Shown: positions 13,758-26,149, numbered from the stretch's first letter. The stretch: DNA of 64,000 nucleotides from Heliocidaris tuberculata (GCA_025618425.1 CM046832.1:52932447-52996446), one strand, 5' to 3'. Notes: generated by a model from the sequence alone, not told the origin. Numbers and translations are program-made.

Positions 13758-14221
13758 GGGGGGGGGGGGGGGGGGTATGTCTCATTGAGACCTGTACATC
13801 ATCCGCGTAAATCACTTTCTGAAAAGCACCCTAAACAGGGACTGCAATAGGAATAGTTTTGATACCGTAAACAGGAAAACCCGTCTAACATCTCTAATTT
13901 TTATACCCTTAACGGCGATTTTATATCTTGCGTGGTATTTTACATCCTATTTGAGGATTACATCATCATCAAAGACTTTTAGCCAAAAAGGAACCGTAAA
14001 AGAAATTTAATCTAATTTGGAACACATTACCGAACTATACTTTCATCCCTGATTTTCATTTCACCTCTGAATTTGATACCCTTTTTCTTGATTTTTGCTG
14101 TTTTTGATACCCTAAATGCATAACCCGAGTTACCCGCCTGATGCTGAAAAAGTACCGTTTTTATTCGTTTTCATGTATGCGGATGATGTACAGGCCTCAA
14201 TGAGACATGCCCCACCCCCCC
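13758..14221. mobile_element. Inverted-repeat element with G-tract ends
   Basis: A run of 18 G (13758-13775) is followed by TATGTCTCATTGAGACCTGT. At the right end the reverse complement gives a G-rich tract and CATGTCTCATTGAGGCCTGT, continuing to CATCATCCGC in both arms, so the arms match over about 34 bases with few differences. The interior repeats GATACC or GATACCC several times. No coding capacity. It is a non-autonomous DNA element of unassigned family. Confidence 0.82.
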
Positions 14222-16463
14222 AAGCTCTACCAAAAGCTATCTGAGACAGAACTTCAGACTCCAAGCCTCTCTCTCTCTCTCTCTTCACTTGGTTTACTGG
14301 TCCTTTTCAGGACTTCACCCACTCACAAAAGATACCTCTCACTCTAATTACTCTATATCTCTCCTTCCTCTCCTCACTCAATTATTCTCTCTTTCCTCAT
14401 ACCCAACAGTCCTTTTCAGGACTACTACATGGTAATCTGGAAACCTAACCTTTGAGATTATTCTAGTTTCATAATTTCTGGAAAGAAATGTCCAATAAAT
14501 TGTATAGGCCTATACTATCATTTCTTTAATATCATCAAAATAATATTATTTCATATTTTCCCAAATGCAGTTTAAAGCCTCTGTGTAAAGTTTGATGAAG
14601 TAGAACATTTCAAGTGTTATGGCTATTTCTAAAATTTTCCATTTTCCACTGCATGCAACTAGACTATTTTCCCTATGCTTGTTGCATATCCATGCGAAGT
14701 TCTAATGCAAACTCAGGAGAGAGGCGTAATGAGAATATGCTAATCCTGTGGCATGCAACAGTTTGAATGACAACTCTAGTTTACTCACTCACTGAGTCAT
14801 ATTCTTCTCCAAGCTTCTTTGCCAAGGGTGGAATGGTCGAGATCCTATCACCATAAGGGTAATCCTCATCCCATCAAGCCACCCATTCCTTTAACCATTT
14901 TACATTCCTCTCTCTATCATCTCCATGCTGGAAATACGCATGCCTAAAATTAGTCATTCTTTCCCCATTTTCTCCACTTTTCTTTTCCAGGGATACTTTT
15001 GAGAATTCATTGAATATCCCAGGCACGTAGGTTGGGTGATGAAATCATCCCTGACAGCGATCTTGCATGAATCCAGTTTGGATATTCTTCGTTCAGTGCC
15101 ACACGAGGTATTAAAACACTGCAATTTGAGATGGAGTTGCCTAGCAGCTTGAACCCCTTAAGTGCCATTTTTGTTGGCTTATCCGTAATATCTTGCATTT
15201 ATTCATAAGATGCATTTCAAGGATCGAGCAGAGTTTCCAGATTTGCGAACACTGAATTTCTTTCTACGAACTACATTACCATGACAACGAAATGTAAAAC
15301 AATTTCTGCATTGTAAATGTGTGGATGTAGCACATATTCTATGCTTAAAATTCAGTAACACATAAAATCATTTTAGTAGGAAATGTTCTAAACCACTAAG
15401 AAAGTTTAAAAATAACTTTCAAGAGTCAAATTACATTAATATTTATTAGTTCAATTAGGCAGAAAACATCTTCTTTCACAATGCATTTAATAGTTTATCA
15501 TTTAGAAAGAATGTATTAACCATTCTTAGTTCCAAATAGACAGTACACCATAAAAATTCTCGCGCAAGATTTGCTGCCCAAGTCACAGATGGAAGGGTTA
15601 ATATCAAAGCTTTAATCATGACTTCTGTTTTCAGCATATTACACTGCAGCACACTAATATTGACTATGAGTAGAAACATGGGAAATCATGTATTAAAACA
15701 CCTCCAAGCTCCAGCAATCCAAGTTCATATATTACTACACATTTGCAGTGTTCATATAACCTTATATTAGCATGCTTTGAGAGATATATTCATATATCAA
15801 ATATTTTCTTCTTCTTGAAAGAGCAGATTTTTGTTTCATACTTTGTACAAAACAAGGTCTGTCTTTGATCAGATAAGTAGGGTGATAAATGCTAAAAGGG
15901 TACAAATATAGAGAAAAAGAATAAGGGAAAGAGAAAAGACATATTCTGATTCTGATGTGAACAGGAGATATGGCGGATTAAGGAAAGGTCATCGCTATAT
16001 GCCAAAGTCAGTTCCCATATCAATCCATCTTTAATACAGAGAGATTATACAATATTCTCTACGTGCATTCTCTCTCTTCCACTTTCCCTTTTTTTCATCT
16101 CCTAAGAACCATAAGGGTGCTTCAATTTGGGGTACAAGATACCATCCTGCAGATAGTGCTCTTCTTAATAAAAATCAGTATTTCTTGGAGAATCTCATAA
16201 ATAATATTAAGTTTTCATCAATATACATAACAAGGAGGCTAAGACCTTTTACTTGCATGAATTTCTTCTGAGGGAAAATGGCATTAAATCAGATAGATTT
16301 CAACTAGTCTGAAGAGCACTTATGCTTAAAATGTTAAAGTAGAGCTCTTCTGGTTCTATGTAATTTTAAACCAATAAACCAGTCTGTAGTTACAATCTGC
16401 ACATGAGCAGACTAAGGTCATTTGCACAAAATTATGAAATCCGCCAAGAAAAAAAAATAAAAA

Positions 16464-16467
<4 letters not shown>

Positions 16468-16504
<37 letters not shown>

Positions 16505-16508
16505 TATA
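16468..16508. repeat. TA microsatellite, Helitron target
   Basis: Alternating TA with a single C interruption at 16499. It resumes as a short TA run at 17946-17955 on the other side of the Helitron, which suggests the Helitron inserted inside one TA tract. Confidence 0.9.
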
Positions 16509-17945
16509 TCTATATATTAATACTCAAAACCATTTTTCCTCCGCCGTGTCCGCCCTCGCCGTTACGCGGGATCGGTGGCATAATTCCACGGCCCGTGTCT
16601 CCCGTATTCCGCGTGCCACGCCGACCCCGTCGTCGCCGTCGACGTCCCTAAACGTGATTTGGGGAGATTTTGGGGGGGACGGGCAGGCCGAAGGAACGGC
16701 TGCTTTCCGCATGGATCCCTTGCACGACGGCGGTGTCGTCAGTCGTGCACCCTCCCTTATATGGCCCATCACAGGCACGGCATGGCAGGTGACGAACAAT
16801 GTTGTTCACGATGAGTATCAATTTACATTGTGCGACCCGTGTTAGACGACTCGCGTTAGCCATCTTGCTAATCTTACTCTTACCGGGGGGAACCCCCGTA
16901 AGAAAATAATTATGGCATGGGTATGTTCCACAGTGTTACAGGCTCCATAGAGCTCGATGGTATGTGTAGGTATGTATTCAATTGTTTGATCGTACACTTT
17001 GTGATCAGTACACCATAGGAGCAGCACCCACGCACTGCGATGCAATGGGACGCGATCGACGATGCATATCGCATGCATGCAATTTGTATGTACTGTACAC
17101 ACATAGTTGACTATGGTTTCCCGATCGAGCTTACAAATACACTGTACTACGTACATTCTAAGGTTGATTTTGGACGTGAGTGATATTATTTAGAACTAAA
17201 AAACTGTTAGAAACTGTATTTACGGACTTCCTTTGACCTATTTTCTCTGTATTTAGTCAACAACTGATGGAATTCTTCTCTTTTTAGACTCCATCACGGC
17301 GGCGCTGCACTGTGAGCTGAGCAGTATCAGCGCTGCAGCCTTGGCTGCGTGATATGAACTCCGGGGGAGGAGATCACGGAGAGACCAGGGGTAAATGACT
17401 AACTGAGCAGCTTATTTGGAGATGTCCAAGGTTGACTTTGGACATGAGTGACATTCTTGAGAACAAAAAAGTTGCAGTATAGTATTTGTGGACTTTGTTT
17501 GTCCCTATTTTCTCCGTAATTAGTTAAAAACTAATGGCATTCTTCTCTACAATATAAAGCCGGTACTCTGTCACGGCAACGCCAGCACTCTGAGGCTGAG
17601 CTGTTGTAAGGGTTGGCTGGCTGAACTCCAGGGGAGGAGTCCGGCAGTAAATGCCTTACAGAGCTGCTTATTTCAAGATTGGAAACAGTTTACTTATCAT
17701 CTTTTTTAAAAATTATTATTACTGCAGTTAAAATTTGATGATAAATTCATCTTACCGTATGAGAAGATTCTACATATATCCGTTGAAGAATTAATCGAGT
17801 ATATTCATATGCTGAAGGCATGGGCATAGATAGCGGGGGCGGGTGGCTGAATTCAATATAAGTTTAATAAACCAAAATTTGAAACTAATTTTTCACTACA
17901 TTTTTTTGCGCTCGAATCCCGTGGATTTTCCACGGGCGCTGCTAG
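16509..17945 (+). mobile_element. Non-autonomous Helitron, 1,437 bp
   Basis: The left end is A|TCTATATATTAATACTC and the right end is CTAG|T, the A/T target and TC...CTRR termini expected of Helitrons. A hairpin lies just before the 3' end: CCCGTGG (17918-17924), loop ATTTT, CCACGGG (17930-17936), five bases, then CTAG (17942-17945). Helitrons move by a rolling-circle mechanism and leave no target duplication, which fits. No Rep/helicase ORF is present, so it depends on a helper. The left 350 bp are strikingly CpG and GC rich, and the right half contains a two-copy 268-bp direct repeat. Short ORFs across the GC-rich part on both strands are not similar to anything I recognise. Confidence 0.85.
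17160..17682 (+). repeat. Two-copy direct repeat inside the Helitron
   Basis: Copy A begins AAGGTTGATTTTGGACGTGA at 17160; copy B begins AAGGTTGACTTTGGACATGA at 17428. Shared landmarks occur in order: ATTCTTCTCT, a CACGGC-rich block, GAACTCC-GGGGAGGAG, GTAAATG and GAGC-GCTTATTT. The copies have diverged by substitutions and small gaps, most in the central GC-rich block, so the duplication is not recent. Confidence 0.88.
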
Positions 17946-17955
17946 TATATATATA

Positions 17956-18463
17956 ATTCCTACTTAAGGCAATTTTTTTGGCGAAATATTCGACGGAAGG
18001 GGGAAGCCGACATTAAGTCGAATTTTTTGATTCGCCATAACGTTTTCGGCACTTTTTTTTCCCATTTCCGTAGGGGTAGGAGGCATTCTATCGATATAAA
18101 CGTAGAGGGCGCCAAATTACTTATATTACTACAAAGTTTTGTTCGATAGGGAGAACTAATTTTCGTATAATATAACGTGGAAAATCTATATATGTATAAC
18201 TCTTGGGGATCTAAAGTCCTGAGGTTGGACTTAGGGCGATGTCTGTTTTTCTTGATTGTATCATTAGTTTGGGGATTTACCAAAAATACCTTATCGGACA
18301 CAAAAGGTAGTTATTATACGATTCTTTTCGCCATAAATGCATATTGAATCAAATTAATTCTAAACATATACTAACATTTTGAATCCATTAATTCTCTGTA
18401 ACGTCATTTCGCGCTGATATACCTATATACAATAAAAAAAAATCAAAATTTGCCTTTCTAGGT
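17956..18463. other. Unclassified CpG-bearing block next to the Helitron
   Basis: Between the TA run at 17946-17955 and a second TA-rich run at about 18464-18480 lies about 500 bp with many CpG (CGACGG, GCCGAC, TCGAAT, CGCGCT), unlike the flanking intron. It includes a 113-codon minus-strand ORF (17960-18301) that resembles no protein I know. It may be another transposon fragment inserted in the same TA-rich spot. No termini were recognised. Confidence 0.35.
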
Positions 18464-19640
18464 ATATGTATATATATATGCCCATGAAAGTTATGGAATC
18501 ATTATTCATTTATGAACCAGCATTGCATTCCATGATAAACAGAAGAAAGCACTGTCCCCTTTTAAGAAAGCAAAAGATATTCATGAAGCACCTCCATTTT
18601 CTTGGAAGTATAGTTATCTAAAATTCAAAGAGCATGACTCCTCTGTGATTAGAACTTCTGTGGAAATTTAAAATCATTTGAAACATGGAATAATCATAAA
18701 CTGGCTTAATGCTGAAACAGCTCAAAGCTTACTATAATGGTTCAGACAATATTTTCTGCATTGTCTAAACCATCTCTACTTCTGTACTTTTGCATCTCTC
18801 TTTTCCATTCTCTGTCAGATCCTCTTCCTCTCTTGTACATGGAAATGTGTTTGTCCAGTTTCCCCTGACCTATCTTCGCAATCTAGCATCGGTCTATCTG
18901 TTCCATTTATCTATAAATAGATTTCACTCCCTAAATGAGCCACTACATGAAAGAATACCAAACTAAATCAATATACAGTACAGTCCAATCATATCACATC
19001 AAAGGACCACTCAATTTGTTGGCCTTCATCTGTTCCGGAGGCTCTTAGTAAAAAAGGGTCACTTCTGCATTTTACATGAACCCACCTGAGTTAGCTTTGA
19101 ATAAACAGAATACCAAGCAACAGAGCTTTAATTGATATTCTTAATGCATTCTTAATGACAGAGTCAATCATTTGAAATCTTACGATGTCAGGGATGATAA
19201 AAAGGTTTAATACAATATACACAAAAGGAGTTATAGATTGAAAAAATTCAGAATCTTCTTTATTTCATGAAAATTGTTGCCTTAAAATCAATTCACTTAC
19301 ATAGCTTAGCGAAACATGATGGCAGGTAAAAGCGCAGGAAAGACACAAATTACAGAATTATTCAAAATCATAATTTTATTCCATAGAGGCAGAACCAAAA
19401 TATTAGGATGTAAAATTATGATTTAACTCTATTAACAATTTTAAGCAAAATAATATGAAAATTTGTATTCAGATAAGTCTGATTATAATTTAGATGCACA
19501 GACAAAACTAGCAATTTCGCTCTTTGTGTCTTTTCTGCATCTTTATGTGCCATTACATTTCGCTAAGCTACCTTATAGTAAATACTTGCTGAAGTATCAA
19601 TGTTAGTGTATATATTGCAAGCAGATTGATTTATTTAAAA

Positions 19641-19724
19641 TGATATATCACGACACTACCAAGGACATTATCTCTATGTAAAGAGATATGAGTTAATGCA
19701 CCTCTAGCTCTCAGCAGGATAAAA
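19641..19724. repeat. Hairpin element family, diverged copy
   Basis: The right arm (reverse complement CCTGCTGAGAGCTAGAGG, then GCATTAACTC) matches the family arm CTGCTGAGAGCCAGAAGGG-TGTTAACTC. The left arm is more diverged (CACTACCAAGGACATTATCTC). This is the weakest of four copies; see 38713, 41303 and 55821. Confidence 0.6.
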
Positions 19725-20589
19725 AACAAAAATAGTAATACCCGCTCTTTCTAGATTTTACTTTTAAAGCATTTGTACTTTACTTCTTTCAATACTTTCA
19801 GGGTTCACATTGATCAATGCATGCCTACTAAAAGATGATTTACTATTCCTCTTTTTAGTTTGCCATTATTAATTTTCCTGAATATGAATTTGAATTTGAA
19901 TAACAGAACTGCAACTTTACATAATTAGACATTAATGTGCTAAACACAATGAAAAAACCTACAGGTTAAACAGATATATCTACAATGTTATGCAGGAAAT
20001 GAAACATCTATTTTTAAGAAGACACAGAATAAGACAGTAATTACAAGACAGGGTGTGTATAGTATGCTATGTGGAATTTGATTTGCTATCATTGGAATCC
20101 ATAGCCCCTGGTCTTTTTAATCTCTCAACACAGCTGCTGGCTTGTAATTATCTTCTCTACTTACTTGATAAACTTTCTTTAAGAACTATCTCAATGCCCA
20201 TCAGTACAGCGGGCAGTGCTGTGAGGTGAATTGCAATCTCTAATAGAATCCATCTCCTCAATCAAATGTTGTGATTGGAGCCACCGTTATCCAAACAGAT
20301 CAAACCAACTTACATAATCAACACAGCTACATTGGGGATGGGAGCTTGGGGATGGGAGCTAGGGTATAAGTAAAGGCAAATTGAGCCTACATTTCAGAGT
20401 CATCAAATGTATGTTTACAATGCAAGATGTGATTATGTTTGATGACATATTGTGGAATATTTCAAGCTATAAGAAATATGACAATGTCAGGACAAAGATG
20501 ACAGAGTAAAGTTTACATTGGTAATTTCATGTCTTTAAACTCTGGACACTACATAAATATTTTAAGCTTTTTTTTTTTTTATAACTTAC

Positions 20590-20679
20590 CGTTGTTCGCT
20601 CCAGACAACTGAGTAAGTGGTGATGTTGAGCTTCGTATGGACTATACTTGAGATTCATGTCGTCATTGCTAACTCCACT
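20590..20679 (-). CDS. KCND (Shal/Kv4): Kv4 potassium channel, coding exon 4: dileucine targeting segment
   Basis: A 90-base, phase 0-0 exon encodes residues 450-479, ending YEAQHHHLLSCLERTT. In mammalian Kv4 the equivalent 16-residue stretch with its LL pair is known as a dendritic targeting dileucine motif; here LL is at 471-472. The acceptor is TTTTACAG (a second AG two bases further in would break the frame). The donor is GTAAGT after ACG. The next family residues (NHEFVDE and about 120-150 more) were not found in the 20.6 kb to the left, so the terminal exon or exons are outside the window. The gene is therefore partial here, without evidence of damage. Confidence 0.95.
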
Positions 20680-21145
20680 CTGTAAAACAGCAACAAAAAA
20701 AAAATATAGAAAGAAAAGGTTAATATTTCTACATATACTGATTTCCAGTAGCATAGGTTTATCCGAATGCTATGCACATGCAGGTATCTGTGCAGTCATC
20801 CATATTTAAGATACAACAAGCCTAATATAAAATGATTACATCACACTGGTCCAATGCACTATTTGTATTGGGCACCATATGTCCCAATCTAACATAATCA
20901 TTTTGCCTGGTTAGGGGCTAGAATTGAGTCTAGGGTGACATCTCTCCAACACCCTAACCCAAACCCTAACTAAAACTCTTAATGGCACAAAATATAGAAG
21001 TAACTATACCTTCACTTAGAACATAATATTGAATTTCTTATAACACGTAGTCTATATTTAACAGAGCATTGAAACTATTTACAAAAATGCCAAGTCCAAG
21101 GTGTTTCATCCCATAATTATGTTACTGACTACATCAAAGATTTTA

Positions 21146-21187
21146 GTATACCCAAGGAGTTATCACAGTAATAACTCCTTGGTATAC
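21146..21187. repeat. Hairpin, 17-bp stem
   Basis: The left arm GTATACCCAAGGAGTTAT (21146-21163) and right arm ATAACTCCTTGGTATAC (21171-21187) pair fully except for one extra C, around a 7-base loop. At 42 bases it is too short for an ordinary animal pre-miRNA. It shares CCAAGGAGTTATCAC with the hairpin at 22320. Confidence 0.85.
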
Positions 21188-22319
21188 CTGATAATCTACT
21201 TATAGTTGATAGCCATACTATACAGTGTGAGTCAATAAAAAGGCAACCCATATTCAATCCCCAAAATCTTAAATAGCAAATAAAATCTCTGAAATGCATT
21301 ATAATGGTATGATAGTTGATAATCTCCTTTAATTTGATAGGCTGCACACCAAAATGTGATCATGGATGACTGAGCACTGGCCAGTTTTAAAAAGCTTGTC
21401 AAAATCGTCTTTGCCCAAGTGGTTGGCTTAACAGTGTTCAGAAGTAACTTTCATTATTTGTGAGTGCATTCGACTGGAATGGAGACCATTCAACCAACCT
21501 TGGGTTGACCATCCATTTCATTCAAAACTTGGGCAGAGGCAAATTCGACATGAATCAGGAAAATGTCTATGTCTTCAGCTGTCTATATGGTCAGATTTTA
21601 TTTATCAAGGTGTCAAATTAAAGGAAACATGATAGGCCACAATGTATCTTTGATTAAATCTCCATGTAATGATGGCAACTATATTTAGCGTTAAATCTGG
21701 ATTTCCTTTTTACTGACTGACACTATAGATTGGATCAAACAAAATATGAAGAAAAACAATAGTTTTTATGGAATTTGTGTTTTATTTTCCAAATACCTGG
21801 TAACAACCAGATAAAAAATTACCCAATACCTTGGCTTTATCCTAAAATAAATCAAGACTTGTAAAATACAGTGTAAATGAATCTTCCTACTCTTGCAGTG
21901 TAGATAAAAAAAGTCAAAAATCATATTACACAGTACCACATATCCCCCACAGCTATCACCAGCTATCAACAATAATCATAAGCAATGTAACAGGTCCTGG
22001 CTATCAACAACATCAAGATCCATCACCACAAATTTACACAAGGAAACTCGTAGACATGGCTCAATTAGCATACTTTACGACAAGAAAGCTATTTTGGATA
22101 TCCAAGACTTCGCAGCAATGTTCATTCAAACATCTCACGAGCTCACTTTCCACTTTCAACAGTGACAGACGCTAGCCTTCCATTAGCATTACATGGCGCC
22201 TCTGCATGCCAATGAATTAATGCATAATATGCCTTGTTTATCATGATGTAACATGGCTGGTCATACTTAAGTCTGCTTGCCCACATAGCAAGTTTGCTGC
22301 TTTGTAGGCTATATTCATC

Positions 22320-22339
22320 CAAGGAGTTATCACTCCTTG
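22320..22339. repeat. Small hairpin related to the one at 21146
   Basis: CAAGGAGT and ACTCCTTG are perfect arms around TATC. The left part, CCAAGGAGTTATCAC, is identical to the stem and loop start of the hairpin 1.2 kb away, suggesting a common mobile or duplicated origin. Confidence 0.7.
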
Positions 22340-25300
22340 ATTCAACCTTGTGACAAATCAAAATACATCAAATACATTTATGGAAATATGCATCATGAAA
22401 ATTTGTTAAAGCTGGTGCTGTCATCAACATTATGTAATCAAAATACTTAAAATTCAAGTCAAAAGTAATTATGTATGTAAATTTTCCAAAAAGGTCAAGT
22501 AATTTAATAGTTTATTTCTATGAAAAAGAAGATTCATTCTCATAAATATTCATGTTGTCATCAAACTGGCAATTTTGCTACAATGAATCTCTCTAAATGC
22601 TATCTGCAAAAAATAACCCCAAAATACTTTGTAAATAATGTCCATCATTTACAAATTCCTTTACCAGTAACCAATTATTAGACAAATCACCTGATTATTA
22701 TCATTATCATTCAAATTCTACTGACTAGGCCACAATAATCATTCAGTAAAAAAAAAAATGCAATATTTTTTTCAATGGAAAGGTAAATATACAGGTAACT
22801 GTAGTGCATGTCACACTAATTACTTTCAAATTACTAGCAGCGGTTGAGCACATCAGAGTTTTAAAATGTTGCAGGACAAGTTTGAATTTCTATTCCTCTC
22901 TTATTTTTTTTATTTCTCAGAGACCCATAGCTACAGTACATGTCCAAGGTTATGTAATCACAACAGTTAATAAGCCTGTATGTGCAGGAAAATCTAACTG
23001 TGATGGTTTTAAATACATTTACTTAATCACATCTCAAGGTATGAATACTGAGACAAACAATAACTGGTGCAAAAACACACAAAAAAAGGAATGTGTAGGT
23101 ATTTTATTCAGTCTATATGCATTATGAACTGGTCAACCTACATGTTGTACGAAAGCACCTTCCCAGTTTCTGTACTTTTGTCAGGCAAAATATCATCCTC
23201 TTCCTGTGCCAAGGGGTTTAACTCTTTTCAAAATTTTACCAAAATGTGATCAATGCTTACTTTTCAAATGTCTGCACTTCATTGACCATCTATTATTTCA
23301 CAAAATACTGTGTACAAAACTTGTAGGAAATTTATTACCATTTCTTATGATACCAAATATATGTGACATCAGCACTGAAAGAGTTAACCGCATGTAAACC
23401 CTACCTTTCTTTCACTCCATAACGAACAAGAATGTAGTGAGGAATCTGCTGTTAAATTTTATAAGCACCTTCTTACAATTTAATACCCTGATAGGGCTTC
23501 ATCAGCATAATTACAGCATGTAATTACTGTTTTTGATCCAATTATTAATCCCCAAACTGCAGATGTGTCCTTCAATCTTCTGTATGACGTGCTCGTGCTA
23601 ATTTCTGATTAATACATGAATTTTGAAGAAAAAAAAATTGTTGCAAGACGTACTGGACACCTTTCATGAGATTATACAAAAGGAAGGTAATGTTACAGAA
23701 GATTCTATCTCATATACCTGTGAATGACTCTTCTGCACAGAATGATAGTCATCAGAGGTGTTTACACATCATACACATAAAGCCTCAACCTGTCAAATAA
23801 CAGCTGATAAATTACATATTTATGGTGCCAAATTAAAATGCCTTCTGTGTAAGGCAGTAAAATTGAAAGAGGTAATGCCTAGCTAATATTTGAAAAGCGT
23901 GACAATCATGTGTGTGAGTTATGTTTGTTTGTATGCAAACTTGCGCACGCAGCTAGCAGCTTTTGCTGCAAGTGATCTTTTTTTCTGACACTCCATATTT
24001 CCAGACATTCATAATATGCATCCAACAGGCTTGGTATGGACCATATATAATTGATGGACGCAGATCCTGAAATTATTAATGCCCTGCGTCGCGCCGGGAA
24101 GGATCCATCAGGAAGGAAAAGATAAAACGCGATCTCTAACGCAGCTGTGAGGAGAAAAAGGAAGTTAGGGCTAGGGGCTATCAAGTATGATCTACCGAGA
24201 CCATCATATCACTTTTGGAGAGAAAACTGTTTTCGGAGGCTTTCCGAGATTCCCCGCAAAATTTCAATGGGTAATTTCCAGATGATGGTGATGCCAATCA
24301 TAAGACATCCTTTCTTAGCTGATGAAGATGGTGAGAGCCCATGAGACTGAAGGACTATGGGGCAAATGAAACATTAGTGAGATTGATCTACAATGGCAGG
24401 CTTCCTACAATCGAAAAATACAATTTAAAGCTACTCTTTTGTTTTTAAAGAAGCTGTTTCCAGCTATAGGAAGTTTCTTTGTGCAATGAATCTTTTCTGT
24501 GATCTCATTTCATAGTGTATTGAGGTAGAATGATAATTACAAATGTTTCTAATTCATTCACTATTGACCCAGCAACAACACTAAAGTTATTTTAGGTAAT
24601 GAAATTTATGGCCCCCCCCCCCAACAGATCGTATATAAAATACCCAATCCTACTTCGTTATAAATCTGTTTCATAAAAAATTAAAATTAAAAAAAAAAAA
24701 TAATAATAATTCTCTAGTCAGAAACATAATTGTAAGTGATTTTTTGTTTTCTACCTCTGTTTGTCAAACACAGGCAGATGATCATAAAATTTTTATTTTA
24801 TTCCAAAAGAGGAAATATTTTTCTCACTAAGTGGTTATCTAAACTGGTTATCGTACCATATGAAACATTCTTTATTGATTTTTCTGAGTAATATTACTTT
24901 GAAAATTATCAAGTAACTTTATTCTTAAAGAAGTCACAGAGTGAACAAGGAAATTTTAAAGAAAAACAAAGATTTCTCTGATAATGTTCAATTCTATGAT
25001 GAAAGCCAAGTATATGAATGGCCTTAGGTATAATGTACAAATAAAATGAAATTTGCAGGCACCTCCACTGGAGAAATGTAAAAAAATGGCAGAGGAAAAA
25101 AAGAAAGAGTATTTGATGAGACAGATGTCATGATATGAGAATAACACATGCAGAGCGGTTCACTCCGTGGAGAAGAGGATATGTACATAAGTGCGTGGGT
25201 GGATGGGAAAGCAGATAATGTGGAGTGAGTATAGCACACCTACAGTACTCAATGTACTCGTAGAAATGCAGGGTTAGAGACTCGGGTAACGTTGAAGAAA

Positions 25301-25726
25301 CAAATGCACACAAACGAGTTCTAAGTTAAGTGTGATGAATAATATTCTCCTGCATATGTTCCAAGTTCCTTTTACATGTAGATAATATTTCAACATGTCT
25401 CTAAACTTGACATCAGAATAAAAACATGGATTTGTGGATTGGGTATGTAATGTGTCTGCTCCATGGGTGTCGGTTCCTAGGGGTTTGTGTGCGAGATGCA
25501 AACTAGATCTGGGGTTAATGTGTGATGAGGAATAAATATGTCCAGCTGAAAGTGTAGTGTTGGACGGGGACTTGGGAGTCATGGGGGAGAATTTCGCTTG
25601 AGTAAACAGAAGGGGAGGAGTTTGTCCTTCGAACATTGCTGGTCATACGTCAGGCTTTGCTGACATGTTTGCTCTGTGGACTCTGGAGTGTAGGGGCAAC
25701 ACGACAAAAACATGCTGTCCAATTTG

Positions 25727-25815
25727 TCATCATCACTTTCATCATTATCATTATCAACATCAACATCATCACCATCACCATTATCACCAGCTTAATCATC
25801 ATCATCATCATCAAT
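25727..25815. repeat. ATC trinucleotide repeat
   Basis: An imperfect run of CATCAT, TTATCA and CACCAT triplets. Hydrophobic ORFs across it on both strands are translations of the repeat, not genes. Confidence 0.9.
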
Positions 25816-26149
25816 CTTGAAATTGTCAATACAAATACGACCTGCAATTATTAATTAGTACATGTATTTTTTGTACTTATATTGGTGAACTTTTTTATGT
25901 CTACATGTTCATGGTATTGAATTGAATATTTATGCATTTCTACCACCAGCTAATTAGGAGAACCTTCTACAGAAACACATTTTCTTTAGGTAATCTGCAG
26001 GCATTAGCTGATGGGTTTGTTTTTTTCTCCTCTCCTTCTGTTATTGTACTTCGTATTTTGTATTCTCTGTTAATGTTATATTGTTTTTCTGGATATGAAA
26101 TAAAGCAAAAAAAGATTTAAAAATTGGTTGTAAGACATATGGTACATAC

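Larger units (their letters stand above)
1..20589 (-). other. Kv4 intron 4, left part
   Basis: Everything left of exon 4 is presumed to be intron, because the next coding residues of Kv4 were not found. It contains the GA minisatellite, a SINE, three MITE-like elements, a Helitron and a hairpin element, each listed separately. Stretches such as 4000-6700, 6860-9900 and 14300-16400 are AT-rich with nothing I can identify apart from short CT/GA runs and a CpG-richer block at 5.7-6.2 kb. The final exon might still be hidden here if it is very short or divergent. Confidence 0.75.
20680..26149 (-). other. Kv4 intron 3 (5,470 bp)
   Basis: GT-AG phase-0 intron between exons 3 and 4. It contains two related hairpins (21146 and 22320), a possible weak inverted-repeat element around 23205-23394 sharing GGTTTAACTCTTT-like ends, a C10 tract near 24612 and ATC repeats at 25727-25815. 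A less AT-rich block at 23.9-24.3 kb is of unknown meaning. Confidence 0.93.

Noticed and set aside
16546..16863. Overlapping frames in the GC-rich part of the Helitron
   Set aside because: Open on both strands because GC-rich DNA lacks stops; no Rep or helicase motifs.
17960..18301. 113-codon minus-strand frame next to the Helitron
   Set aside because: No similarity recognised; it sits in a probable transposon-derived block and lacks family features.
20951..20970. Telomere-like CCCTAA repeats (also near 40929 and 49696)
   Set aside because: Only two or three imperfect units each; too short to call an interstitial telomere.
23205..23394. Possible inverted-repeat element with GGTTTAACTCTTT ends
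   Set aside because: Only about 14 bases of each arm match; too weak to list as an element.
25274..25636. 120-codon minus-strand frame
   Set aside because: No domain, intronic, and composition matches non-coding neighbours.
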